64,000 nucleotides of DNA, taken from the NCBI RefSeq assembly GCF_905475395.1, contig NC_058339.1, positions 75,854,520-75,918,519 of the forward strand, given 5' to 3'. The translations under genes were made by a program, and so were the position numbers. Numbering within the stretch: position 1 is the first letter of the stretch; the number at the start of each line of letters is the position of its first letter. Shown here piece after piece: positions 1 to 12,659 of the stretch. This DNA comes from Chrysoperla carnea. Its lineage: Eukaryota; Arthropoda; Insecta; Neuroptera; Chrysopidae. The notes under the pieces are model-generated. The model worked only from the letters and a program-made list of their open reading frames with translations. It had not been told where the DNA came from and searched no databases.

Positions 1-2438
1 CTTCTAGGTGTATATTATAATATTTATAGATAAATATTATAATATTTTTTATTAGGGGAAGGTGTTGTACCATGAATCAAAATTTACGTTTATGTCTAAA
101 AGCATTTTTATTTAAATATCGTTATGAAGAACTTCGAAATTATTAAACAAGCATCGATAAAAACGTGTGAGCCATTGTACAGGAAGTTGGACCATGGTTC
201 ACACTTCATGTACAATGGAGCATACCTTAATGTATCTAAGATTACCCCTACCGATTGCACCTTAAGGTATTTTCTGTAACATTGTACGTGATTGCAACAA
301 TGAGAACCTGCAGGTTTCGGTCATAGGTGTCTTATTGGCGTTGACTAAGTACTCTCAGCGTCCAGAAACAGATTCGACTGGCATTTTTAATGGTTAGGAA
401 TGAATGAGACTTCTTTTATCCAATTATACTTCGCCTATGGTAATCGGAAAAAATAGGTCCGAATAATTAGACCCCGAAAAATGGTCCGAAAATTTGATAG
501 ACCCAGAGTAATATGGGTTGAAGTTTTTAACCCTTGCGTTCAAAAATGGGACACTATTACAGAAATTCTTTTCGGCCTATTTTTTCCGGGTCTATTATTT
601 CCTAAATCCTACGCCTACATATACTTGATTACCCACAAAAAAAGAATATGATTGTAAAATTTTGTATATAGAGATGTTTGAAGTATAATTAAGAAGTTTG
701 GCAACATTAAAATTTTTGGATTTTCATAATATTTTTCAGTATTGAAAGTGGCCATTTTCGCATGTCTGGCACTATTAGTTTTAGAGAAAATTTGCAAAGT
801 ACATATTTGTTTTAAATTGTCCAAATTGTCTTAAAAACGTTTGCTCGTGGCATAACAAATTTTTGCTTCTTTTTCGACCTGGCAACATGCTTTTATATCA
901 TCAATAGGAAAATTTAGGAGAATCGTATAAGAAAACGAGGTGGAATAATTGTTTTGTGCTTATGCGCCAATTCGTACTGGATTATCAAGGTACATTTACT
1001 ACTGGACTCTAGGCACTAAATCTTACCCTATAGATTGAATATTAGATAAATGTGTAGATGATTAGTTTATAGTTAATCAATATTATGATGTTTTAATCTC
1101 TAAGTATTTTAATTTATTGCTTATAAAAAAAATATAAATAAAAATAATTATTTTAATTCTTAAAAAAAATAACTTTATTTTTTAATCAAAATACGAAAAT
1201 GAACGTGAAATTCGATATTACATAAATAGGCCAGTCTATAGTTCAAATAATTGGTTCAAAAGATTTTAACTCCATTCACATCAATGACTCCAAAAAATCT
1301 GTAAAATACATTTTTCAGCCTACTCTGACAATTCCCAATAACGTTTACTTTGGAAAATAACGATTTAATTAACGATTGAATTTTTTTTTGTATATTTTGC
1401 AAAATGATTTTTTTTCAAAACGATCAAAAATATAAAACTCAAAAAAAACTAATAAATGGTGTTAACATTTTTACATTTTTTAGGATGTAACAAAATATTA
1501 AGCAACATTCTTGTAACTTCTTCCTAAATGAATGAGATGATACAAAGATTCATTTTGAAATACCAGAAGATGGATTTTTTTCAATATTGAATCGAAAAGG
1601 AGATAATGCATTTCCTACTTGATTGAACTTGAACTTGAATATATTTACAAAGAAATTGTTTTTTAAATACAGTAAAACAGTTATAATACATACGTTTTTA
1701 TAAAATAATTATATAGGGTGATCAAAATGGTATTGTAAATTTTGAATTTGAAATAAATTAACAGTATTCTTAAATCCAAAACGACAATTTTGCTTATTCA
1801 CGAAACCATTTAATCAAAAAATGAACTGTTGACATTCCGAATGTGGGGGAATTTTTGCTAGTTAAATACGAAGTTTGATGGTCAGGGTTCGAGAGCCTGC
1901 TTAGCTTGGAGGCCTCAATGCACGGCACCGTATACCCTTTCGGTGCTACGCAACTGAGAAATTGTCACTTGAAATTGTTATTTGAAATTGAGAAAACCTA
2001 CGAAGAATCCACAAAAATACCCTTCTTGTACGTCTAAGTGGCGGTCATTTAAGTACATGAAATCATTTTTAACCGATTTCAAACAAAAAAGGAGGAGGTT
2101 CTCAATTCGACTGTTTTTTGTTTAATGATTCTTACCTCAGACCTTTCGATTGGCTAAACCGATTTTGATGATTCTATTTGAAAGCTGGTGCTTCTCGTGT
2201 GGTCCCATTTCAATTTGGTCTAGTTCTGGCAATGCCATCTATGAGAAAACCATTTAAGTCTTAAATTTTCACTAAGTATGTGCGCGACAAATGGACGAAT
2301 AATTCAAAAACACGCCAGCCGATTTCGATGATTCTTTTTTTAGTGACATTTAGTTTTTTTTTTTTAATTTAAAGTCGCTTTTTAACGGCGAGGTCGTTTA
2401 CTTCAGACTCACTAAAAATAAAAAACTTTTAACCATAT
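1..2438. other. AT-rich intergenic DNA, no gene seen
   Basis: No open frame here has coding character or splice support. There is a short imperfect inverted repeat (about 464-500 against 561-597, built on GACCCCGAAAAA and its complement) and a 16-bp hairpin at about 172-222 around CATTGTAC. A B-box-like GGTTCGAG occurs near 1888, but I see no A-box at the right distance. Confidence 0.5.
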
Positions 2439-2883
2439 AAAAACTATTCCAAAACAAATTAATATGCACTAAAAAGTAAAAAATAATTGCGAATTCTTCT
2501 TAATAACAAGCAATAAAATATTTTTTAGAGTTCTGCTAAGTAAAATGAAATAAAAAATATTAGACTCCTTAAAAGTCAATCAAATTATTACGATAATATG
2601 ATGTAGCTAAAATTATTGCTATTTTTGAAGTCAGTGTCAGCCAAGTTGATATAGCAATCTGTTTGCACAGTTGTTTCCTTGGCTGACACTGACTCCAAAA
2701 ATAGCAATAATTTTAGCTACATTATATTATCGTAATAATTTGATTGACTTTTAAGTATTCTAATATTTTCTATTTCATTTTACTTAGGAGAACTAAAAAA
2801 TATTTTATTGCTTGTTATTAAGAAGAATTCGCAATTATTTTTTTACTTTTTAGTGCATATTAATTTGTTTTGGAATAGTTTTT
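2439..2883. repeat. Foldback element with ~206-bp near-perfect arms
   Basis: Arm 1 (2439-2645) and arm 2 (2678-2883) are reverse complements with only scattered mismatches and single-base indels; the loop is about 32 bp. The outer ends read AAAAACTATTCC and GGAATAGTTTTT. No coding capacity. This is the form of a non-autonomous foldback or MITE-like transposon. The small divergence between the arms suggests a fairly recent origin. Full transcription would give a hairpin RNA of about 200 bp. Confidence 0.9.
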
Positions 2884-4879
2884 GTGAAGTCGGTTTTTTT
2901 TTATAAAAGTTTTTTTATTATCTAAATAAAAATGGCATAATTTACTGTCTAAAATTTAACCCAAAAAAATCATATTGATATGTTATACCGTTTTGTTTTT
3001 ATATCATTTGAAAAATGTATAGATCTTATTTGATCATTCTTTATGTATAAACTATTTTGTAAATACACAATATATCTAATAACTTTATTAAATTTAAATT
3101 ATTAAACAAAAAACCACAAAACCGATATAGCATCATAATGGTTTGATATACTCATGATTAAAGTTGTTTTTTTTTTTTTAAATTTAATATATAAAATAAA
3201 ATCTAGAAATATAAAATAAAATCTCACACCACACCGTTAATAAACCACGAAGTGCAGACAAGAATAATTATAATTATGTTGTTCACATAATACTAAATTT
3301 TTATGAAACATAGGTAAATTGTATAACTAACAACTTATTACAATTGTACCAATTATTGTCTTTATGTGAAATACTCATACGTACTTCCATATTCTTATAT
3401 TATGTGGATGTCATCATAGTTCAAGATGCGATCGATTAAAAACCTATCTTAATAATCGTACAGAACACTGCAATTTTACAGTACACATTTCGCACGTTAT
3501 CGTCCCGATTTGTTTGCTGATTGGGACGTAAAAACGACACCAAAAATCGGCCATTTTCATCTAGGTCACCTAGGAAACTTTTTCAAACGATTCAGCGATT
3601 GTGAAATTTTTTGTTTTATCATTTAAAAAAACTGAGTTGTGAAAGTTATCAGAAGTTAAAGATAACAAAGATAATTAAAAGTAAGTACAAGGATATTTTT
3701 ATGTTTTGCCATAAATATCCTGATCAAACCAATGTATCTACGAACACATTGGGTTCACTACTAAATCAAAAGTATGTCTTTTTTAAACTATTATTACAAT
3801 TAATTTATGTAGTAAAAGCTAAAAGTAGCTATAAAATGAAATTATTTAAAGAATCAAACAAGTATTTGATTTTTAAAATTAATAAGTACCAAGGTACGAA
3901 TGGAATATATTTCATACCAGGTTTCATACCCCACGACACCTCTCACTGTTTTTTTTTATAAAACCAAAATAAAAATTTTAATTTGTAAGTATTTATTTAA
4001 TATAATCTTTTAACTCTTCCCGTCTTGGCGGAATTTTCGTGAACTTTTAATTAGAAACGTTCCCAAAATATCACGTTTTCCTAGAATCATCTTCAAATTG
4101 TGTATATGCTATGCATTCTTCATTATTTAATACCCCTTATGGTGTTCAATTTCTAGATTTGAGCTGTTAAAATTTGCGTTTTTAACATATAAATGCTATA
4201 TTGATTTGCTTTTAAAAGTATACTTTATTATGTAACAAGGCTTATTTTCAGAAAATTAATTTGGAAAACTAATATTCATTAATCAAAAATATGACAAATA
4301 TTTTACCATAAAGAAATTTGTAACAAGCGGCACTCGTTTTTCCATAAAATACATTTAAAGTGATAAAATTAAATTTTTAATCTTTAGACATCAATATTTC
4401 AGAAACTATGGCATATATTGAAAAAATTTGACTCTTAATTTTCGTCTAACTTTTCCAAGTTCAAAATTTGAAACGTATTAAGCCTCAAATATTTGCATAA
4501 AATCATTTTTTTGGGAACGTCCTTAAGACTTTTTTTTATAATTTTAACGCAATGTACGGAATTTTTATACAATACACGATATTTTATAAAAGTAGAAGTT
4601 GTTTACTTTTTAATCTATAGAAGGTGGGGCAACATTCTCGAAAATGTACCTATGTTAAAATTTCACTTTTTAATGGTTACCCTAAATGCTTAACCCATTT
4701 TCTTCTATATGAACGATATCTGACCCTTGATTTGAAGGGAAAATTTGTATGGCAATGATTTCAAATTCGTAAACCTTTGGTAGAGACTTTGCCAAATACA
4801 ACCAAAGTCGATTAATACGACAAAAAATATTAAAGGGCTGCCAAAAAACACATATGACCTTCTCTTGGACTTAATAATA
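2884..4879. other. Intergenic DNA, no gene seen
   Basis: AT-rich, with poly(A)/poly(T) runs. An open frame of about 116 codons near 3611-3961 has no domain, biased AT-driven composition and no splice support, so I do not call it. A short direct duplication (ATATAAAATAAAATCT) lies near 3188-3225. Confidence 0.45.
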
Positions 4880-5405
4880 TAATAAACAAGTCAAACAAAC
4901 AATTGACTGAGTTAATTGTTGAAATACCATGTATAGACAGTGTTGATAACTCTATCACGTTACACATATACATGTCACATATACATAGCTGATATTCCCT
5001 TATAATACATACTATATAATTTGCGTCCTCACGAATAAACCTTGCTGTTTATGCAAGAATGTTTCAAACAAAAATTGTTTAGTTTTTTATAAGAAACATT
5101 TTTTACATTTAAACTTTTGTTCTATCTCTAACGGTTTACAAGAGGGGTCCTACGGACTCAAGACCCAATGGGCCTATGTTGCTTATTTCCGAACTCGATC
5201 TCACTTTTTATGTTGCTTATTTCCGAACTCGTCCTGAGTTATCGTGTTGACAGACGGACGGACGGGCGGACAACCGAAAACGGACTAATTAGATGATTCT
5301 ATGAACACCTATACCAAAATTTTTTTCGTAGCCTCAATATTTTTAAGCGTTACAAACTTGGAACTAAACTTAATATACCTTGCATATTACATATATACTT
5401 TGTAT
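4880..5405 (-). repeat. Dispersed repeat family A, copy 1
   Basis: Member of a family of about 550 bp with at least eight copies in this window. Shared landmarks in this orientation are ATTGACTGAGTTAA, ATACCATGTATAGACAG, TTCTATCTCTAACGGTTTAC, GAGTTATCGTGTTGACAGAC with a following GACGGACGG run, then CTATACCAAAATTTTTTTCG and GCGTTACAAACTTGG. Both ends carry the same ATACCATGTATA-like motif in opposite orientation. No coding potential. Confidence 0.85.
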
Positions 5406-7034
5406 AATAACGCGATTACTACGAAGATAAATAAAACAAACGGTTTTATAAAAATAAACATATTTTATTCTTTTGTAGTTGTTTTAAACTTGAATTAAAA
5501 TATAAAAAAAATCAAATATTTGAAATATTTATTTTATTATATAATATCATTTGTTTATATTAATGTAAACAGTTAAGTTTTCATTCACATTTTTATGCAT
5601 ATTTTTATTGTAGACATTTAAACAATTACATGTGAGCCAATTCTCATAAAAAAAAATAGAAATCAAATGTTTATGAGTATACTAAAATCTTTTTTGAAAT
5701 ATACTTAAACTAGCTCGACGGAATTCTGCTCCCGTAGTTACCGTAAACCTAATAAGCTTATTATTTAAATTTATGATACTTTTTTGTTCAAATTATTCTT
5801 TGTCACATCGATCTGTTAATAAATCAAAATCGGTTTTAATAAAAGAAAGATAATTTAATTGCAAAAATAATAGTTTAAGCTTGCCTGAAAAAACAATTCA
5901 TGCAAAAAATTAATTAAAAATAATTTAATTAAAAATAGACATGAACACTTTTCGATAGATAAACTGTGAAAGGAGTGTTTAAAAATCAAAAAAATTTCAT
6001 AAAAAATCTGTCTCATCTGGTTATCAAATAGGTGAAGATCGATTCGATTATATCGAATCTTAGACTTAGATCACAGTGATCTTAGATACTATTTAAATTT
6101 TATTAATTTACAGAATCAAAATTTTAATTTTCTGTTAAAAAATTTAGAAAGTACTGTAAAATTATAGTGGACTGTTCGATTAATCTTACAAAAAAACTTT
6201 TTCAAGTAATTTTACAGTTTTTTTGTGTTGATAAAAATGCCAAAATCATAAGAATCCTTTCTCTATAATAAATAATAAAAGCATTGTTACAGTAAATTAT
6301 ATCAACTCATTTTATTTTACAGTGTAAAAATTAAAAAAAGAAAAAAAAACTTGTATAACAATTAGATATAAATATGATTATCACATCATCAAAGTTAAGC
6401 ATAATTAAAAAATTCTCACATTAATTCACATGTATATGTCACATGCTATAAACCTCCAACTAAGTAGAAGACCTCCTTACCTTAGTCAACTTGTTAGTCA
6501 ACTGATAAAAATTTAGCGCAAATCAGTAATTTTCCACCTTCGAATAATTTTAATGAGACGTTGAATACCTGTTGAATAATTAACGGAAGTTTTTTTCCTG
6601 ATCATCTTAGTTAGTATAGTAAACGAATCTTTTTCTTACGAAAAAATTGTTTGCTGGGTGTATTGACTTGCGGTTTTTTGCAATGGTGGTTTGCAAAAAA
6701 GGATTTATATATTTTAAAGCGGAACTTTTTAGTTTTATCCCCTATGTCATTGGGGTGAAGAGGGTTCTAATCGTAAGTTAAATCGTATAGAATAATATAA
6801 CTTTTAAAAGATTTTAAAAAGGCCAAAAGGCTAAAGTAACCCAATATTGTGAGCTCAAATTTTGACACCATATACAACCCACTTCTAAGCTTCTTTTATT
6901 TATTTTTAATCCCTGGTGCAAGAGGATATGGAAGAGAGTATAAAATAAAGAGACATGATGTGTAGGTACATTATAAAACTGTAAGTGAAAATCAGTTCAG
7001 CCACAGTTTTGAGCCACGTCGAAGTGTGAAGTGT
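5406..7034. repeat. Mixed repeat-derived DNA, including family D copy
   Basis: At 5708-6045 there is a copy of a family also found at 18080-18370 and, inverted, at 45670-45900. The shared parts are the CATCGATCTGTTAA/AATCGGTTTT segment, a CATGAACACTTTTCGATAGA-like segment and a terminal ATAAAAAATCTGTCTCATCT. The motif CTCCCGTAGTTACCGTAA at 5732-5749 recurs inverted near 44694-44711. The rest is plain AT-rich DNA without genes. Confidence 0.6.
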
Positions 7035-7215
7035 TCAGGATTAAGAACACTCTTCAATTAACTACCTTTCAAACAAAACAAAGAATCGAAATCGGTTCAT
7101 CCGTTTAGGAGCTACGATACCAAGATCAAGCACATAGAATAACAGACTACCCACACACAAACAGCTTTTGAACTTATAGCACCCTCGTTTTTGCGTCGGG
7201 GGTTAAAAATGTCTC
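7035..7215 (-). repeat. Dispersed repeat family B, copy 1
   Basis: Contains ATCGGTTCATCCGTTTAGGA and ends GCGTCGGGGGTTAAAAA. The same motifs occur in the opposite orientation at 36675-36830 (TAACCCCCGAATC, then ACGGATGAACCGATTT). This pattern is widespread in insect genomes as a non-coding interspersed repeat; that is recollection, not shown here. Confidence 0.75.
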
Positions 7216-10200
7216 ATAAAAGGCTAAGAGTCATTAATTCCAATGCTTTGAAAAAGGTGATCATACACGGGAAATCTTTCTTACCGTAAGTAAAAGAGTC
7301 TTGAATTTGGCAACTAAATTTGTTTCCGAGATTGAGATGCTCCACATGGCATTCTGCCCTAAGCTTGATCTTGGGAGAATGTATGTGTATGTCTATGCAT
7401 GTTTGCGTTTTTTTTCAACATTAAGCTAAAAATCAAATTTCGAATTTTCTTAAACTTTTACTACGTTGCATATCTCAACAACCAATGAAAATTGAAAACA
7501 ATTTAGGAAATATGCTTATTTACAGCTTAATGTTGTTAACGCCTACATAGGGGAAAATTCTGATGTCGAATTGGCTACATTACGCATAAAAATGTAAAAC
7601 TAGACTTGAAACTATGACAAATTTTCAAAATAAAATTAAAATTTATTAAAAAACTAAAAAGTTAATAAGCAATCAAAGATAGCCCATCTCCTTTTAGCAA
7701 AACAAAATTTTATATGTAATCTCTATGGCAATACCCACGTATGACGTCACTATATCTTTCTCTTCTGATGACGTCACTATATCTTTGTTTAATTAGGAAT
7801 TTTAAACGTTCACATCTTGCATACTAATAAGGATTTTTAAAAACCGACTTCACTTTTCTGCACGTTCAGGGAGAATTCTTCATGTGAAGTGATAAAAAAA
7901 CCCCATATCCCCTATTCTTTTAATTTTCAATAAACGGGAAAAAACCACGGACAAAGCCTGCCAGAGGACATACAGACACAGACAGAGGACACTCGCAGAA
8001 ATTAATTTCTAATAATCTAAAAAAACTGCGTACTTTTTGGTTCTTTAATTGCTTCGAATTAAAAAAATAAAAAGACGCTAATTCTTTGTATATAAAATTC
8101 TTTTTGAATAATTTCCGTTAACCTTCGACTTAATAAAGTTTTTATCAGTATGTTAAAAAAACCTTCAACGTCATTCGAAGTAATTTTAGAGAGTGGCATA
8201 TTTCTGATAATTATTTTGATAAAGTTTATAATTAGTTTCAATGTTATCAAAAAAAAAAAGTTTTTGTACGTTCATAATTTTTTTTTATATTCTGAATCAT
8301 ATGACACTAATTTAAAGAAAAAATTTCGAAATGATTGTTTTAGAAAATGAAAATAAATTTTTGATATTTTCTTGATTCTTTTCCCTTTAGTATACAATTG
8401 CAAAAAAACGGGAAAAAATCCAGTAGTTTTAGATTTGGATAAAAATAATTTTCCAGAGCATTAATTTGACCCAAAAATTTTTTTAATCTTAATTTTCGTC
8501 TATTTTTCTTCAATTCTATGACAATCCAGACTCACAATTTGAAACGTAAGTCTTCAAATATTTTTATTCAGTTATTTTTCTGAGTGTCCTTATCTGAGTA
8601 TTCGCACCGTGTGTGAGTTTTATTGGAGGCATTTCCATGGTAACGATACACTACTTTAATTATATAGAATTGTATGGATGCATATATAATTGTATGGATT
8701 GCATTTATGAGTTACATTGCAAATTTAATATTATTATCTCACAAATTTAAATAAATAATTATGATAATTTACATTTGAAAAATAATATTTGTTCAATTTG
8801 ATTTCTTATTTTCACAATTTTTAATGTATTAAGTTTAATTAATTAGTGTTTTTCAATTATTTTAATTTGATATTTTCAATAACATTAACATGTAAAGAAT
8901 TGCAAATTAGTCATAACAGCGTCCTTTATCGCCAAAATTGTTCACTGGAAGCGCTGGAATAGTTTTTATTGTCCCTACCATGACTACGCCCACAACGAAT
9001 ACTCCCATCTGAGTTTATTCTGATCTAATAAATATTAATATATTAAAAGAAAAATAGGTTACTGTGATAAATATTTTAATTTTTATAAACATGAATGATC
9101 CATCCGTGCAATGCAAATATAATAAAATGAAATATTTCTTCTTGTTTCGTGTTGTTAATTTTTTTTTCTTCTTTGCTTTTGTAGGTTTTGTGAAGGTTAT
9201 ACTACTGTGTTTGATTGTAAGAAAAATTTATATGTCTATTGTTCTGTTGTCAACAATCGAATCACTCTGTTTTTCTTCATATATACCTACATTTTATTTA
9301 TTAATTTCACAGTTTGTTTGTTAAAACTCTTGTAAAATAAATATTACAATCTTTTTTTTTTTTTGTTATACTTCCATTTTTTGTGTGTGAAATACAAGTT
9401 TTTGGTAAAGGCTCTGCTAGACGTCTAATTTTCACACCAGGGCCAAAAAATGGTGAAATTTTTTTATTTTATTAAATATTTGTATGCAAATTTATGAAAT
9501 TTCTTATTAATTTCACTTTTTTCGGGGATATGTCAAATCACCTATCTACGCCAATAATTAACTAGAGACGATTGAACAATAGGGATTGGTTCAAAATATT
9601 TACTTCCTTAACTTTAATGACTGGTGTAAACAATGAATTAAAAATATAAAAAAAAATACATGAATATTTCATATTGTTCCAAAAAATGTGTGAAAATTGA
9701 AAAACGAGATTGCGCCAAATACGCGGCCATATGGGTAAAATTATATTAAAACATGAACCCCATAAAATTATCTTTCAAATAAAGCCAGTTTCATTGATAT
9801 TAGAAATGTATTTGTTTGTTTTATTTTAATTTAAAATTGTGGTTCTCTAAAAAAACTCTTTAGCAATTAAATCTTTAAAAAATTTGTGTTAAAGTTCTCT
9901 TCTCAACTGCTACAAATTAATTATTGTACATCTGCTAATAACCTCCCATACCAAGCGCATCTTAGAAAAGAAAAGATATCACTAACAAATTCTGGAGAAA
10001 TCTGATATTATGTCAATGATTTCTTATTTGAAACAATCAATGAAACGAAAAGAGTAGTAGAGCGAATGCAGAACCAACTTTTCCTATTTAGAAGTACTTC
10101 TAAGCACTTCTGGACTTGAAAGGTGAAATTAATTCACATTAGATATCGACAATGAAATGAATATACAATATGCGACTTATTCAGTCTGAAAAATTCGGTT

Positions 10201-10590
10201 TTATAAAAGTTTCATATCGAAACTTCGAATCGTATACAAGCACCTTTAAGTAATAAATTAATTCAAATATGAAAAAAATATAAATCTTTACGGTTCGTTG
10301 CGATTGGTGAATTTATAACTGAGTGATTGGAAAATATTGATTGGAGCAGAATATCTAGATTGAAACTGAAATCTCCTTTGAAAAAATATAGACTAAAATT
10401 TTATCACTATATGGTTGCTACTAATCAATAAACCAGAAGATAATTTTTTTTAAAGAAAGCTGCTTCCATAATTCAGGTTTTGTTTGTAATTTTTACTTTC
10501 AACCTTTGAAATATTTGTCGCTAGGGACAAATATTAATAATCTTTAGGGAGAAAAAAAGACTAAGGATGTAAATTAAATTAAAAAAAGAT
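7216..10590. other. Intergenic DNA, no gene seen
   Basis: AT-rich and without a supportable gene. Two TGACGTCA palindromes stand in a 27-bp tandem duplication at 7742-7776 (listed separately). A short AACCGACTTCACTTTTCTGC at about 7843 matches the GAAGTCGGTT motif beside the palindrome at 2886. The open frames at 8059-8350 and 9064-9324 look like chance. Confidence 0.45.
7742..7776. promoter_or_regulatory. Two CRE-like TGACGTCA palindromes in tandem
   Basis: Exact TGACGTCA octamers lie at 7742-7749 and 7769-7776, each followed by CTATATCTTT, so a 27-bp unit is duplicated. TGACGTCA is the classical CREB/ATF binding palindrome. No gene lies within several kilobases, so any regulatory role is speculative. 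Confidence 0.35.
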
Positions 10591-10870
10591 TGATTTTTTA
10601 TATGAAGTTGGACTAAGTCTAAAATCAATTCTGAAAATTTTAGAAGGGGGTACCCGATTATTTAAATAAATAAATGACTTCAAAATTAGGCATATTTAAC
10701 ATTGATTTTATGGTAAATTGGTAGATGGATGATATGTTTTCATAGATTTCTCTAAAATTAGTACCTTTATAAATCATTGAAAATAAGAAAAATCTATTGT
10801 GAACGACTAATTAAGGATACATGAACACAGTAGTGGGGACACAAATTTAAAAAAATATGTATGTTACAAC
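10591..10870 (-). repeat. Dispersed repeat family C, copy 1
   Basis: Reverse-complement match to the segments at about 14046-14390 and 41930-42285. Shared parts are a CATACATCCTTAATTA-like stretch, TTTGTGTCCCCACTA, ATGAAAACATATCAT and TTATTTAAATAATCGGG. Ages differ, since the copies have diverged by indels. Confidence 0.75.
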
Positions 10871-10886
10871 TTGACAATATAAGCAG

Positions 10887-11420
10887 GGACGTAGCTACCG
10901 CCGTATCAGCCGGATCAACGATACGGGGCCCCCGGGCTACAGAAGCCCCTAACGTGTGTAAGCCAAAATTAGTAAAATGTTATAAACCATTAGTTGCTCT
11001 AAAAATATGCTTAAAATTTGAAATTCAAAAAATCCATTCCATTAAAGAATTCATGGAATTATTGCTGATAAAATTCAATAGGCATCCGGTTTTCCGGGAC
11101 CTTAGGATTTCGATGGAACAGGAAAGGCTATCAGACTTGTCACTACTGTATATAGAGGCAGAAATTTTTGAAAAACTGAAATCATCTTCAGCTATGATTA
11201 AATAAATCAATTTGCCGAAAAAAAGATTAAAAAAAGTATATATTTAATTTGAATTGTTTGGCTAGCTGAATTTCTAAGAGAAAGTGATAACTTATAATCA
11301 ATAAATATTTAATTTAATTTAATGCAAACATTTTTGTTTCATTTATGAGAATTCTTTATCCTTAATTTGGGCCCTCTAACTAATTTTGATACACTACCCC
11401 TCCAAGCGAGCTACGCCAAA
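10887..11420 (+). mobile_element. hAT-like transposon remnant (dimerisation-domain tail)
   Basis: Begins CAGGGACGTAGCTA, close to the CAGGGGCGTAGC-type ends of some hAT elements, and is followed near 11408-11418 by AGCTACGCCAAAG, a plausible decayed opposite end. The frame at 10861-11205 ends with MEQERLSDLSLLYIEAEI, which fits the C-terminal dimerisation segment of hAT transposases (family pattern: a run like MxQERLxxLxLLSIE). The rest of a transposase is missing, so it is an internally deleted, non-functional copy. Confidence 0.6.
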
Positions 11421-12139
11421 GACGAAAAGTAAGAATACAATTTTCGATATCTGAAGTTATTTTCAAATTATCGAAAATTGAAAATTTTGTTTAATTATTT
11501 AGTTTTTGATATTTCGAAAATCAAGGCTGGTATCGACAAATTTTAATCTTATTTTTCGTCTACATTCATGAAAATTCGAATACTGTTTTTGCTTAATATA
11601 AATTCCAGTAATCCGATCTTCCATTTTTCTTAGAATTTTATCCTTTTCCATTACACACTCCAAATGCGATAAGTACGTGACTCAAAGCCTTATGAACAAT
11701 AAAGTATACAAAATAATTAAATAAATACAAGTGCATTATTAATCATATGTTTTATATTCATCAATAATTTAAAATCACTCCATACATATAAAGTAATTTA
11801 AATGCATATAAAAATGGGCTAAATATATAACAAATTTTTTTTTCGCCAGCTACTTTAACTATACTTTTAAATAACAGAGAGCTGTTATATTGAAAATAAA
11901 AATGTTTATTTGAAATCTAGTTAATAATATTGATAAATTACTTTATAATTTATTGTTTATAAAAATGTATGCAATAAAGACCGTGAACTCATAATAATGA
12001 AACCAATTTGATTCCATGATTCTTTTTACAATTGATAAAGGTGAGTTTCAGGAAATTTTGTGATCTAAATTGATTTATAATAATAATAATGGAGTCTAAC
12101 TCCGTTTCTCTGACATATACGCCTTATAACAGGGGCCAC
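11421..12139. other. Intergenic DNA with family C fragment
   Basis: About 11440-11600 shares TTTTTGATATTTCGAAAATC and TTTTTCGTCTACATTCATG with the family C regions at 39815-39890 and 41750-41880. The remainder is AT-rich with nothing recognisable. Confidence 0.5.
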
Positions 12140-12365
12140 CCACATCAATATTTGTTAATCTTTATTTATTTAACTAAATACATATTTACAATTACATTTT
12201 GATGTGGGTGGATTCGTTTACTTCGTTCTTATCCAAGCGACGACAATGTGATCAATTCTGCATCCCTATTAATTATAATTGTTCACACTGCCGCTGCCTG
12301 TCAGTAGCCAAACGGTCAAAGACTAACGCCTTAGACCACTCGACCACTGAGCCGGTTGATAAATT
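12140..12365 (-). mobile_element. tRNA-derived SINE-like element
   Basis: On the minus strand the segment starts around 12352 with CAGTGGTCGAGTGGTCTAAG, an excellent RNA polymerase III A-box/D-arm pattern as in tRNA-Ser or tRNA-Leu. A degenerate B-box-like ACGAATCCACC follows about 130 bp later, with an A-rich ATAAATAAAG tail. There is no tRNA cloverleaf beyond the D-arm. Short inverted CCACCCACATCAA / TTGATGTGGGTGG copies lie at about 12127 and 12196. Confidence 0.5.
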
Positions 12366-12399
12366 GATTTCTGAGAAATTAAAATAAGCAATTTGCATT

Positions 12400-12655
12400 A
12401 ATAATATGTATTTTATAATTGCTTTTTAAATTGATCGTAAATATACTAAATTCACAATTGGGTTAATAATTATGAAAATGATATTTGTTACAAGGGGGTT
12501 TTTGGGGTCGCTGAACACGAATATTGCTACAGAATTGCTCTCCGAGGTGTCTGGCGCCCATGTTCAGCGAATCCAAAACTCCCAAGTAACGAGTATGGAC
12601 CGATTATATTACGAATTTCCCAGAAAACTCCCGGAGACGACGGGGACACTGTGAC
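12400..12655 (+). repeat. Dispersed repeat family G, copy 1
   Basis: Matches the interior of the terminal-inverted-repeat element at 40468-41001: AAATATACTAAATTCACAAT, then TTTGTTAC, a GGGGTxGCTGAxCACGAATA stretch and CCGATxATATxACGAATTTC. The 60-codon frame at 12472-12654 lies wholly in this repeat and is not a gene. Confidence 0.7.
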
Positions 12656-12659
12656 ACGA

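Noticed and set aside
3611-3961. 116-codon plus-strand frame
   Set aside because: Lys/Ile/Tyr-heavy composition expected of AT-rich noise; no domain, start context or splice support.
9064-9324. 86-codon hydrophobic frame resembling a membrane peptide
   Set aside because: Phe-rich run comes from poly(T); no promoter or splice sites that would make a gene.
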